A stretch of DNA of 64,000 nt, from assembly GCF_047663525.1 (NCBI RefSeq), contig NC_092612.1, positions 2,017,501-2,081,500 on the forward strand, read 5' to 3'. This DNA is from Anas platyrhynchos. Its lineage: Eukaryota > Chordata > Aves > Anseriformes > Anatidae. A model generated the notes under the pieces. The model made no database searches. It was not told the origin of the DNA and worked only from the letters and a program-made list of their open reading frames with translations. The translations under genes and the position numbers were made by a program. Below are positions 45,065-58,112 of the stretch, in pieces. Numbering within the stretch: the first letter of the stretch is position 1; every line of letters begins with the position of its first letter.

Positions 45065-45518
45065 CTTTGCAGGAAACAAGATTATCTGAAAGAAATGTCA
45101 GACTGTTATTGTGTCTGCTAAATGAACTGCAATGGGATAGGGATGAAACAATTATAAGAAACATTAATCATCTGCAAGAGTAAAGTTCTCTTAGCTTGCC
45201 CTCAGTTACCCAATGCAGGCTGGCTCAGAAGGAATTACGATTTGCTGTTTCTTTTTCATCCTGTCTTTCAGCTCCTGCTCTGACTCTACCTTATCTTGTT
45301 CCTCCTTTCTGTTCTGCAATGTGGGACAGCCCTGTCAGGTCTAACAGAGATGGAGTCACTCCTTTGAACTTGGAGCTGATTTACATTTCAGAGCTCTTCC
45401 GCCTGTTGCTTAGCCCTTCCCAATGTGTTAACTCCCTTTCATTGCTTTCCTGGGGGACTGATGAGAGGAGCTGGCAAATAACAGATCTTCTGGTTTGATA
45501 GCGGTTTCAGAAAGTTAA

Positions 45519-45552
45519 AATAATAATAATAATAATTAATAATAATAATAAA
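45519..45552. repeat. (AAT)n simple repeat
   Basis: Interrupted AAT/ATA triplet tract in the intron of the 314-aa gene. Confidence 0.8.
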
Positions 45553-46928
45553 AACAATGCTGAAGACAAGCATTTAAAAGCATGTGGTATTTCAAAAAGT
45601 AGAAGAATATAAATCTGGGGCCAACAGAATATTCCACACTGAAAAAAATGAAATACTTAATTTGATTTTGCCCATTTTGAAATGGTTTCCAGATTTTTCT
45701 TGGAATTCAAAAATTGAGGTGCTAAGGCCTCGGGGTGAACCTCCTCAATAAGCGAATGTATTTCTGTAGTATTGAGGGCCTTTACAGTAATGATGTAATA
45801 GGCCAACTCCACCTCTTTTTATGGTATCACTCACTTCACTAATGATGCAATGGACTTGAGGCTACCTGTGTTATGGTCCTGCCAACTGTCATGGAAAAAA
45901 TTAGCAGTGGTGATGCTGTCCTACATTTCTGGATTATCATGGCCATTAATGATGCATGTAGCTTGCATGAATCAGAATAATCAGGAGGGATTTCTTCTCC
46001 CAAGGTCATTAATGTGCAACAGGCCAAATGATTTTTCCTAACAATTTATGAAACTCCCTCTCTTTGGTGTGCTGCTGAAGGTAGGACCAAGTTTGGCTGG
46101 ACTGGTGCTGTGTCTCTAGCAATTCCTATGCTGCTCTGAAGTCAGTCTAAGGACACAAATAAAAGGTTAGAACCATGGAAGCATGACTTGGAAAGGGTAT
46201 TTCTAAGTCCTATCAACAAAGGACTGGAGCCAACACAGGTCAAGTGAGTGTGTATGTCTGTTCTCCCTTCCCCACTGCACCTGCCCCTCTTAGCACATCT
46301 TTAAAGCAAATTCATTCCTCTCTTTCCCATCCTCCTAGATCATCTAGATCAGTATCTGGTGTCTCTTGCTATTTCCTTTATAAGGCTATGATAGCATCTT
46401 AAGCCCAATTAATATATTGGTTAGAAGGAATGACGAAGCTCAAGAGGAATATTTTCACCTTTCTGCTCCGTACAGTCCCTCATAATCACAAATCTATCTT
46501 TCCCAAATACAATTATTTGATTAAATTAAAGTTTTTAAAACATTCATGTTATAAATAGAAGAATCATAGAAAATGGGTTTAGATTGAACTTTAGGAGGCC
46601 GTTTAGACTTTTTTCTTCCCCTGAAGGCAGGATCAGTTATACTTAAACCAATATAATTTTATCTAATCTCTTCTTTAGAAAGGATCTAATTTAATACTTG
46701 ACTATCCTCAGATTTACACATAATCTGAACGTGCCTTGCAGAGTCATCCCCAGCCTGCTTGTACTACCCCAATGCCAACAAATTCTCTCCCTTGTAGGAA
46801 TCCTTTGCATATTCAAAGGTATCAAATAAAACACTTCTTTAAAGACTGCCTACATTAAACCTCAGTAAAATTACAACCAGCAATAAAATTATAGGCATCA
46901 CAAAAAGGATCAGTATTGTCTGACTTAC

Positions 46929-46998
46929 CCAACCAGTCAGCAGAGAGAAGCGTGAAGTCAAGTGGATGGTGGAGCATGGAGATTTGAGAACTTTTATA
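46929..46998 (-). promoter_or_regulatory. Core promoter and non-coding exon 1 of the 314-aa gene
   Basis: TATAAAAG at 46998-46991 on the minus strand. An exon of about 40 bases ends GACTGGTTGG at 46929, donor GTAAGTCAG. The intron to 45086 is about 1.84 kb, the second longest here. It contains an AAT-rich simple tract at about 45519-45552. Confidence 0.78.
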
Positions 46999-47004
46999 CG
47001 GTTT

Positions 47005-50000
47005 CAAAGCCCTGCCTTCTGGGAATGAGTCCTCCTAGGTAATGAGCTCATTCTTTCACAACTGCTGTTGTGCATTTCCTCCACAGACTTGTTTTACACG
47101 TAGGCAATGTGAAGAGACGGCTTTTGGTGCAGAATGCATTTTAATCCCTATTCTGACTAATCCGATTTACAAAAAAACTTTCTCTGTGAATAAAGGTCAT
47201 AGCTTCCAGTTAATACAGCCATTGCAGAGCCCACCAAGATCAGGGGTCTTGATATGGTGTCAGCCAGTGTGGTTCCACTTCAGCCCATGCAGCTGACTCA
47301 TTTCATGCCAGCTAATGGTCTTGCCCCCACTTCTTTGGATGTCTTTGTGGTTTAAGACTGGGGGACTAATCTCGACTTCTCTCACCTCCTTTTCATCAAT
47401 GAATTCTCTAAAGTGATTTTTTTGTGACTCTATCAGAGAATGACAGATGGGTTTGCTTTTTTTCCCATTAAGATCTTTACAGATCTCATTCTTCTTTCAT
47501 TTCAGAACAGATCATTTTGAATGCATATTATTGTCTGCGGTGCAGAAGATTTAGCTCCCACCTATCCAAACATGACAGAATAGGGAGTTAAGTTTATCTC
47601 CATACTTCATGTGAAAAAGTAAAGGGACTTCTAACGGCATGCAAGATTTATCACACCCCAATTGAACTAGGACATTGGGCTGCTTTTGGTGCTAGGACAG
47701 CACTTGAAAAGATGTTTCAATATACCTGTGAAATTAAGGGAGCTGGTAGTGTATGCACTGTATTCTCTTAACATAATTCCATGTAAAAAGTCTTTTGAGT
47801 GAAAAGTTCACTGGTTGTTATCTTCAACATCTCAAGAAGCTGTTGGGATATAAGTCACAGACCTCACTGCTGATGCTAGGATTATTTTCATCAGCAGAGA
47901 TGAAGCGTCCCACACAGAGGTGAATTTCATCATATTTGGTTGCCTTGGGACTATCTTTGTCCGGTCTCCTCGATTTTACCAGAGCTTTTATCAGCTCACA
48001 CACTACAGATGCAATCGTTGCAACAGGCTGAGCTGGTACCCGATGCTGGTTGGGGTTCCTGGGGTGCAAATATAAAAAACTGCTTCTAGTTGTGGCGTAA
48101 CTTCCTCTGCTGATAGCTCTTTAGTAACTGAAGGACAGAATACCTGGATTTGAGACCACATCTTCTTCTCCCATGGCGTGACTTCACCCATGCAACTTCC
48201 CTTCTTACCTCACTGCAGGTGGGGCCCTGCCTTGCTGGTGTCAGGCTGGCCCTGGAACCTGCTTCGTTTTGGTTGCCTTTGCTAGCAAGGGTAACATCCC
48301 AAGCTGGTGCCTACCCTCAGCTAATGCCTCACCTCACTGCTGCAGCTGCTGCTCTGCTGGCACAAATTGTGGTTGTAGGTCTGGTGAAGGCAGGAACTAG
48401 GACACTTTCCAGCATTGGAAAACCTGCCCGTCTGCTTTCTAGGTAGCATCAAGCGTCGCGGTTATCAACATCGCCTTTCTGCTGAGGTTGGCTTTAGGAC
48501 CTCAACCCTATGGAGCAGGGCTAAAGTCAGGGGGAATATAGCAAGGGGGAATAAGCTCAGACTCATAAAAAACATATTTTGTAATGCACCTGTTGGCCTG
48601 CAGAGGACAGAGCAGCTGGGTTCAGAAGGAGACAGGGTGCAAGTCATTAGATCAAATGTTGCAGCTGAAAAAAGTGTATGTGCACCTCCAGGCCAGAGCT
48701 CCAGTAACCTCTCTCTGCCCATCAGTGAGAGAGAAACTGGGCACGTAGCACCTGCGGACCATTGCTGAGGCAAAGTCTGCTACAGGTGCAACAAACCACA
48801 GCCCTGTGTTGTGACACTGCTTTTATTAAAGCAAGCAGTCGGGTTTCTGGAATATGTAGCCAGTTTGGCTGTCAAATTTCCAGCCTCGACTTGCAACATC
48901 AAGTGAGCAAGGAAAATCACTTTCCATAGCTGGAGGGGAGACGACCTGAACCATGTCTGGAGACCAGAAGGTGGGGCCATCCTGACCTTAAGCCCTGGTT
49001 TGGATCCAGGTCTGCAGAGGCTTGGGGAGGTCACTTCACATCCATGTCAGCAACCTCAGCAGAAAAATGATGGTAATTATCATCGAAGAGGCTCTGAAGT
49101 CAGCCCGTGGAAAGGGAGTGAATGTTTTTCCCATAGTAGCGGTGTAATTGCTTTCCCCTTCCATGTGAGTTGCACAAAGACTATTTTTAGAGGCAAATGC
49201 CATATGCAGTGAAACCTGCCTTACTCAAACCTCTGGGGAACTACGGGAGAAACGTGCATGAAGGAAGGCGGCTTGGCAGTGAACGTGGAGCTAAGCAGCA
49301 ACTCAGCTCTCACCTGGCGGAGCCTGGCTCTGCTCCCAGCTGTTGCTGAAGCCGTACCACTAATTCCAGGCAATGCAACACCACAGATGATAAAAATGCT
49401 GGCCTGAGCCCGTCCTTCTTCCTAGAGAGAAAATGCCACTCCAGGTTCCACACAGCTTGTGCAGGTGCTGAGTTGCCCTCAACCCCCCAGTGGCTTTCCA
49501 AATGCTGATCAGGTAATTAATTAATTAGGTCCCCAAGAGTCTAAGATGCCTGGGGAGGTATGCAGCAGTTATGTTAGCAATTCCAAATGGAGATTTGTAG
49601 CTAATTTACTATGAGTGTCTCAGTATCTCTGAGGTCCCTGCAGCTATAGTACTTCAGTCTGAAGGAAGGGATGAGTGTTTTTAGAAGCAAAGAGCACTGC
49701 AGAGAACTGCAACTCAGGATGTGAAATGTAATCCTCACCTCACGTCTGAAAGGGTGCTCTTTGTTTTTTGTCCATCCAGTACTTTGAACCTTTATGCACA
49801 GAGAAAATGATTTGTGGAAATTATTGCACTCCTGGATTTCATGTCTTGGTGTGATTCAGAAGTTGCTGAACTGGATCTCCTAAGACATAGCTCACCCAGT
49901 GGCTTAATTAGACACTGTTTCGTTAACACCCCATCTTGTTCTTTATTATTGTGTCTGTCATCACTTTAGGGTGGACACCTTGATTAGCTCATCTCACGAG

Positions 50001-51270
50001 ACAAAAGACTTAATTACCAGTTACTGAATTTCCTAGTATCGGTCTGTCTGACTGCAAGTCCAGTAGCTGATACTTTTGTAGTCTTGACCTTCTCTCCTAG
50101 TGCCCAGGACTCTGAGCATCAAGTCATATTACAGGAGAAGAGAAACTGGTTTTCCACAGGGATGGTCAGATGTGTCAGTTTGCATGCCTTTTTTTTTTTT
50201 TCTTTTTCTTTTTTTTGTTTCCCTTGCCTGTTCATGAACAATTATTTTCCATTTTTGCCATAATAGAGCACCCTAGCTTCCTAGGATTATTTTAATAGCT
50301 CTCAGGAAACACACACGGCTAAATCAGTTGTCTGTGACTTTATATTCAGAACAATAAAACCTCTTTTGTAAATTCACCAGCCTCCATCTTCAAGCTTTTT
50401 ACATATTTTGCCTCCAATTCTCTGAGTAACCAGACAGTTCCAGAGCCTCCCTGCACTTCTTCTTGGAAGTCTTCTAATTCCCAGCCTAAATGTATTCATA
50501 GCCGCTTGTGCAGGATTACTGTGCTGCTCAACAGATTGCCTCATTGAAAACCCATTGGGCACAACAGAAATACTCTCCAGTCAGTCATCACATCAAAGAT
50601 CCTAATTCTCAATTGCTTCATTCATGCTCTGGAGCTCAGGAATGAACTTGTTGGAGTTAAGCCTGTTGTCAGCCTTTTCTGGCCCATGCACCAGAACACA
50701 CAATTTACGGCAGGGCAACCCGGGGGTCACCCTAGATTTGTGCTCAGCTTTGCAGCACTACTGCTGGAGAACAGGGAGCAGCTGGGGTGCAGCATCCCAT
50801 TTCAGGCTTCCCATGCTCCTGGAAGGGGACGAAGTGTTGGCTTTCTGGAGTATCAGCCTCATGGTTTTCTGGCAGGTGCCTGGTGGAGCAGGGAGGTTCT
50901 CGGGGCATTGCTTGTGTTTGGATTAAGGTTGCTTTATCCTTCCCCCAAAAAGTCAGAAAGGACCTTAATTGTCCTCAAGGTTCAGGCCCTGCATTTGCTG
51001 CCTGCATTATTTTTGTGATTATCTCTGGAAGGACTGAAAATATGGGGATTTAGATCACAGTGTTTGGAAAATGCCAGAACAAGAACAAGGCTTCAGGTGT
51101 GGCCAACACAACAGCCTTCTGCAGCTAAAATACAAAATGCCTAAGAACAGGGAGTTTTCTCCCCTAAACACCAAGAAGAACCATCTGTGCTGTGAACTGG
51201 GCAGTTCAAGAGTCACAAAAATGCATATATCATGTACAGCACAGGCCCCTCTCCGGGAGGCTGAACTCCT
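47005..51270. other. Intergenic interval
   Basis: No EDC promoter, coding exon or clear mobile element was recognised. It contains a T-rich tract near 50190-50218. Open frames up to about 118 codons (48415-48768) have no splice or promoter context. Confidence 0.5.
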
Positions 51271-51276
51271 GGGGTT

Positions 51277-51350
51277 TATAAGGACCTTTCTGGGTTCCCA
51301 AGGCTCTTCCACTGTCTTTGCACTGATTTTTTGCTTCACTGGTGGGTTGG
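51277..51350 (+). promoter_or_regulatory. Core promoter and non-coding exon 1 of the broken EDC gene
   Basis: TATAAGGA at 51277-51284, a weaker TATA than its neighbours. An exon of about 44 bases ends CTGGTGGGTTGG at 51350 with a consensus GTAAGTTTGC donor. The 1,021-base intron ends in a T-rich acceptor TTTTCCAG at 52371. Confidence 0.65.
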
Positions 51351-52390
51351 GTAAGTTTGCTTCTGATGAATCCATTAAAAATTGGTAATTAGGTTTGCTA
51401 TAATATGACTTACTGTGAGGTTATAGTTCAGCGATGGCAATTTCAGACTCTTGCATTTGCAAATTGAAATAATTGAGATTGAATTTCAGGAGCTGCAGGC
51501 TCTAGAAATTAAGCTATTTCTTTTCCAACTGTTTCTGCATCCATGTAATGTCACAGAGTAATGGAGATAATCTCGGTTATACCTATGCCGTTCCTGTGAC
51601 TTTGATGGCATCGCACCATTGCACAAGGGGATTATAGGAAAAGAATCAGGCCCAGAGGACTGAGAGATTATACAAATATGCCTTACATTATAATCCTAAA
51701 ACTATGCTGTTAGTTGAATTACTATGGAAAAGGGAAATTTTAAAAGCTTAGTATGTTGAGACCATCTGATGTAATAATATGTTCTGGCTGACAGGACAAA
51801 CTCCCTGGGGAGGGGAAGGAAGGGCTAAATCCCAGAGCAGCAGGGAAGATTTCAAGGATCCGCGCAGCCTTGCACGAATGCTCTGTCTGACAAAACAGAT
51901 TTTGATCGAACAGTGTTGTCCTCAGAGGCTTTTGGGCTGCAAACCAGTATTAATGTGGTTGAGGGCTGGAAAGGGAATATCTGACAAGGTCTGGGTGGTG
52001 AAAGGAACCCAGACTAAATGAATATACAGCGAGAAGATAGCACGGGAGGGGTAATTATTGGTCTTCAGGTTCAAGAGAGAGAATTATCGCGGGTCTTCTC
52101 CTTTCCATTGCTCTGAGTTACTCATTAAAATTGTAAGAAACCTGAGCTCTCTAACACCTGTATGCAGATTAGGGTGCAGTTACCAGGGCTTCTAAGAGAA
52201 AGTGTTGCTGTTGCTGCTGCTTGCTTCTCTTACTTCTCTTGATTTATTTTACCAAACAAAGAAACAAAGAAACAAACCCAAAACAACAACAAAAGTTTAT
52301 TTTTTTCTTCTTCAAATACATAAATACATTAGGTTTTTTTTTGTTTGTTCATTTGTTTGTTTGTTTTCCAGTTCCTGGCTTTTGAGAAGA

Positions 52391-52583
52391 ATGTCTTCCC
52401 AGCTAACCAGCAGCAGTGAAAGCAAGCAGCCCCTCTGCCACCTGCAGTAAGCAAAAGCCACGCTGGAGCCAGCAGCAGAGCCAGACCCAGCAACAGCCAA
52501 AGAGAAAAGAAACCTCAGGAGAAGCCAGAGATGCAGTTTTCTTCATCAAAATCAGAACCCAGGCAAAGCCCACTACTACCTAA
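52391..52583 (+). pseudogene. Frameshifted SPRR-like EDC gene (coding exon)
   Basis: Seen: promoter, exon 1, intron and acceptor are all intact, and the ATG at 52391 lies 19 bases into exon 2 as in functional neighbours. The frame encodes only 19 residues (MSSQLTSSSESKQPLCHLQ) before TAA at 52448-52450. Directly downstream the +1 frame is open for 44 codons (52449-52580, then TAA at 52581) and is EDC-like in composition, for example QKPRWSQQQSQTQQQPKRK. The simplest reading is a one-base insertion or a two-base deletion in a small Gln/Lys/Pro-rich protein sharing the MSSxQ start with the 55-aa and 314-aa genes. A working 19-aa peptide gene cannot be excluded. A CR1 3' end lies about 50 bases downstream. 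A candidate polyadenylation signal (AATAAA) is at 53219-53224. Confidence 0.6.
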
Positions 52584-52631
52584 GGCACCACAAGCTTCCA
52601 TTTCTGTGCCACCCCTGGAACAAAAGCAAAA

Positions 52632-52724
52632 CCTGCTTTGGCAGGGGGGTTGGACCCAATGATCTTTCGAGGTCCCTTCCAACCCCTATAATTCTGTGAC
52701 TATGTGATTCTGCGATTCTGTGAA
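52632..52724 (+). mobile_element. CR1 LINE 3' end
   Basis: The stretch GCTTTGGCAGGGGGGTTGG, then a GATCTTTCGAGGTCCCTTCC-type block and several ATTCTGTG-like 8-bp units at the end, is the characteristic 3' terminus of the CR1 retrotransposon family, abundant in birds and other sauropsids. Only the last 90 or so bases are present, a typical 5'-truncated copy. Confidence 0.85.
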
Positions 52725-53900
52725 AAAAAGAAAGTAAGTCAGTGGCTTCCCAAGGAAAAGTGGCTCCTGCACATGGAAGGTGATGGTAGAGGAACAAAAT
52801 GCAGGGCCTGCCATGGCAACATCATGTTCTCATGTCTGGTGTGATAGAGCCCCCACTAGACATATTTCACAGCTTCATCCTCTGCAGCTGGGTGTTTCGT
52901 GGCTGCATGCTGTTGCCCCGTGCAGGGCAGTCAAGTTTTGGGTGCAATCAAGTATTGGGCACGTACATCAGCACCCAGGCTTCTCTGGTGTTGGAAACCC
53001 AGCTGGTGCAGCTAATGGATGTGGGTGCCAAGGGGCAAGAAAGTTGCATCAGTGTTGACACCCCACAGCTTGGCTCATGTATTTTAAAACTCACCAGGGC
53101 TATTGCAATCATGTAGTCAGATTTTCTGCAGAGGCTAACCTCCACTGAGCCTGGTAGCAACCAGAACAAAGAGGTGTGCTGGGGCTACTAATTGCAGAAC
53201 AGCAAGAGTTCATTAAGCAATAAAAAGCTTTTAAAATATAGCAAGGAGTCTAAGAGAGGAGCATTTAATTCTATTGCATGATGGAGTTTGTATTTTGCCT
53301 TCAGTGCTGTTAAATCATTGAAGTAACGATACTGAAAATTTACTGCTTGCTGGGCTAATAATATGTTAAGTTTTATTATCTGCAGCCTGTATACTGCTTT
53401 CTAATTACAAGTCTGATACAATACAGATGTGCAATCTCTTTTTATTCTCTTGTGCTTCCCTGTTCTCCACCTTCCTCTCCCTGTACACACCTCACTGCCT
53501 TACAGCATCGAATGAACAGATTCCCTCTCCTGTGAAGCCCAGGGAATGCAGCCCAGCTACCATTTCAGTGCAATGTCAAGAAACACATGTGCATGTAAGC
53601 TGGGATGGGGACAGGAGGCTGCAGCTGGGCTGCTAGGTGCATTGGTGACTTAGGTTTAATGCCGCTTCTTCATGCTGCTGCTTTGATAAAATAAGGAGAA
53701 TTTGAGTATTAAGATGCAAAGGCAGTGGTCTGGGCTGAGTTCACAGGCTGCCAGTTCAAACTTTTCCTGGAGAGAGAGGGCATTTGAAGGTGATTTCTCA
53801 GCTTCTGTTGGCCAGTTCTGCAAGCCTGTAGCAGGAGGTGGTTGCATGTGCATATGCTGCACTCTAGTGGCTTGTACAGCTCTGAGGACATGGTCTTGTT

Positions 53901-53985
53901 GAGGCTGGAGAACAAACAAGGCCATGCCTAGGTGAGGCTGGAGGACAAAGCCATGCCTAGGTGAGGCTGGAGGACATGGCTATCC
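53901..53985. repeat. 29-bp short tandem repeat (about 2.5 copies)
   Basis: The unit GCCATGCCTAGGTGAGGCTG plus GAGGACAAA recurs with a 29-bp period (53921 and 53950), preceded by a partial copy. Non-coding. Confidence 0.75.
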
Positions 53986-54884
53986 CAGCCCCATGTACAT
54001 CCCTAACCAGTGTTTGGTACTTGAAGATTGTTCTCATGGTCACAAGATGTTAAGCTGAGCTTGTTTTTACTTCTCCAAGGCAGACTGATTTCTTCAAGGA
54101 AGGACTCTCTTCCTTGCCTCTGCTGTAGCGGCCTCACATGCGCAGTGTCCTTCACTATGTGCTAGTTTTAATCTTTAACAGCTCCCCACTGTAGCTTCCT
54201 CCTGCTTTACAGCTATTTGTCTGTATAATCAGCATTTTCTTGTTACAGTTAATGGAACAAAACTGATTTTATGCCACTTGAAGTTTCAGCCCAGTATCTG
54301 AGATCACTGAGATCACACCTAGCTAATTTACCTTGTTTCTTCTATCCTTTTTTTTTCTTTTTCTTTTTTTTTTTTTTTTTTAATTGGCTTGCTTTTCTGC
54401 CAGATTTCTATAATTGGAGCAGGCGAGGAGCTTTGCATTCCTGGTGCATTAGCTCATGCTCCAGAATTGCTGCTGTGTGACGGTGTTCCTTTGCATTCCT
54501 GACTTATTAAAGGGAAGGCAGTGGATTCCCAAGTGTCTCACCTGGCATCTTTTCCAGGATGTTTTTCAGCTTCCCTCTTCGTACTTCTCAGTGCCATGGC
54601 CCTATTTTAACTTCGTTTCCACCTTCATCTTGTGCTGTTGTCCGGGTTGCAAGATGAGTCAGGCATGTTAAAAAAGCACAGGAGATTTTCTTAGCTGCCA
54701 ACCATTGCAGGGCAGGGCTGCCTTGTGGGAAGGAGGTGGATACTGCCAAGATATGCACAGGTGATGACAACAGAAGCACACATTTTTGACAGGCATTGCT
54801 ATGTGAAAGTGAAACATTCATTAAACTGCTGCATAGTGAAAGTCTCCAAAATTGCCCTGTTGCCAAAATTAAAATAGGCTGTAA

Positions 54885-55381
<497 letters not shown>

Positions 55382-57132
55382 TATATACTGAATAAGTGGC
55401 TTTAGATACATAATCATATAGATATCACATAAAAGACAAGTCATTTCTGTGATCAAGTAATTAAATTTCTCCTGGTCTGTCAATAAACTAGGTGGGTACT
55501 CATGGGTTTCAGTCAAGTATCCAATGAAATAAGGATTTGTTTGAGGGCTTGGGCAGTGCCTGCATCCAGACTAGAATTAAACCAATATAAATGTGAATTG
55601 CTCACCTTGGTTAACAGGGAGGATCAGACCTGCAATGTTTGGAGCTAAAAAGCAATGAAGAGTTATGACTTTGGATCAAAGAACCAATTTCTGTGGGAGG
55701 GAGGCCACAACAAAGCTGCATTTCTTGTGGTTCAACCAATGATGAACGCCCTCAGTGCTGACCAGCAAGGGTAGGGCTTAGTTCTTGCTGGACATGCCTA
55801 TGGTAAAGGGAGCATTTAATTCTCTGTGATTCTTGCCTAATGAACCCTAAATTTTCACCCATGAATAAACCTTGAGAACCACTTTCATAGTTGTACAAAA
55901 GATTGCTAGGCTTTATTATTCACTTGTACTACAAAATTATTTATATACAGACCTTTCTCTTGGCCTCAGAAACCACCCGGGGAGTGCCATTTCTCTAGTT
56001 CATAAGAAACCACAGCTTTAATAAACATATGCAGGAGCTGCTCCCCCTGGGGTGGGTTTCATCTAACCCAGTGCACTCCTCTGAGCTGGTCCCCCTGAGC
56101 TCTCCTTGGAGCCAGTGGGAAGAAATGGTCATTTTAGGGGAAGATTCATGGGCTAAAGTACACGTGAAAGCGTTGACTAGATCTTCAGTGACTTCAACAA
56201 ATTAATCTCCCAGCTTTCTAACTGGTTTCTTTATTCTGGGCATGGTGTGCGATAAGAAGTGGACTCACTGAGAAGGTACCCACAGGACTGGAGGCAGTTC
56301 ATCTGCTGGTGCTGATTGTGGCTTGTCGTGCTGCTGGTGACAGCTTTGACAGCTGAGCTCATTACGCAGTGGCTGCAATCAAACGTGACTGTAGCTCATC
56401 TTTCCTGCTCATCTGTCACTGGATAGTGTATTCCCATCACTCTGATGACAGGTAATTGCACTGGGGTCATGGGATTATCAGGGTGCTGGCAGCCAGATGC
56501 TCTCCAGACCTATGTGAGCTAAAGATGAGGGTCGCTGTGGATGATACCCACCCAAGGGTGATGTGAATCTTCTGAGGAGCTCCTGGTTTTCCCCAGAGGA
56601 GACAGTGTCCTGTGTCCCACTGCACACATAGCCAACTCCAGCTGCTGGGCATTGCAAGGTGGATGAGAAGGGCTGCTCCAAAGAGTGCTTATGGTTAGAG
56701 ATGGACATGGAGCACCCAGCACAGCTCCCGCAGCACTAAGCCATCCCCATGTGTGTGCAGAAAGAGGCCAAGCAATGGGATGGCCTGTCTCTGGGGACCA
56801 CCAGAAGGAGTCCAGGAATAGGGAAGCCTGGCTTCAGGGAGTCCCCTGGAAAACCACTATTGCACACTGTCGTGTGTGCTCTGGTCTCGCAAAACCCCCG
56901 AGGCTGGGTATGCCTCTGCCTCTCCAAATACCATTCAGTCTTACCATGCCAGGGAGGATTATACAACAGGTAATTACTCCTACTATGGGGAGCTGACACT
57001 CAACTACTCATCCCTGAGGATGAGTACACTGATGCTAGTCACTGCAAGTGTTTCACACAGGACAGCTTGTGCATAGGAGCTAATAGGCTATGTCGTGAGT
57101 TCCTCATACCTTCAAGGCACGGTTAGTAGCTA

Positions 57133-57199
57133 TATAAAAGGTCTCCTTCTGTTAGGGCTCACTGGTCACATCACAACGCTGTTCTCACCAAGGAGCTGG
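57133..57199 (+). promoter_or_regulatory. Core promoter and non-coding exon 1 of the 424-aa Gln/Cys gene
   Basis: TATAAAAG at 57133-57140. An exon of about 37 bases ends CAAGGAGCTG at 57199, donor GGTAAGTCTG. The acceptor CTCTCGTTCCAG ends at 58091. Intron about 0.9 kb. Confidence 0.78.
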
Positions 57200-58112
57200 G
57201 TAAGTCTGGTTTGTGCTGAGCCTTTGTAGCTGTTGAAATGCAGATTTCTTTCTGTCTTTTTACATATGGAAATGCTTTGTGGGAAAGGTTTTTAAAATTA
57301 GTGAGTTTGAATTGCTATGTTGGTGTGGGAATGTGCTCTTACAGTGTCTCCAGTGAGGTATCTGACTCCAAGGGCCACTTGTGAACAGTCTAAAGAATAG
57401 CTGTGAGCAGTAATTGTGGTGTTGCTATTGTCGTTTGTTTTTGGGGGTGCCTGATAACACTCAGAGCTGCTTTGTGTGTATCAGGGAACACAGTGCCAGA
57501 AGAGCTGTGAGCAGGTTTGTGTTCCATTGTCGTATCTCTGACCTTTAATTGGCTTTGGTTCCCTAATGAACACAGACTTGGTGATGCTGGGACTGGGCTG
57601 TGAACCTCTGCATGCCCGCGGTGTTATGGGATCAGCATGCAGCAGAGCCTTGGGTGATGTTTGCCTCTCTTGCTACCACAGAAGTGGCCAGAGGTTCAGA
57701 GCAGGTTTCGGCATCGGGGATTTTTCTCTACACAAGATGTCAAATGTGGCCCCCAATGAAAAGCAAAGGAGAAAAACTGGATTTTGTTGTTAAAAGGCAG
57801 CTCTGAGATGAGGAATTCCTCTGCTGACCTCAAAGATCAGTTCTTCCCCTTGAAGGTCCAGGTGATGGGGAGGGGAGAGGGGGGGTGAAGTCCAGGGAGA
57901 TATTTCATGCTGCGTGTGTCTCTGAATGTCCCTACTCCTTGACTTATTGACATGTTTCTGAGTTAAAAATTACAGGTTAAGTGCTCGGCTGCTGCTGGCG
58001 TGGTCCTGAGACAGCGGTGCAGGCAGGACACAGCTCCAGCACCCTGCCAGGTGCCTGTCTAAGGGCTCTGCTTTCCCACCTCTCGTTCCAGCCCTGCCAA
58101 AGCCTCACCAAG

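Noticed and set aside
44050-45121. Plus-strand frames over the 314-aa gene
   Set aside because: Shadow frames of the CPQEKQECKE repeats; the minus-strand frame has the MSSNQ start after a good acceptor.
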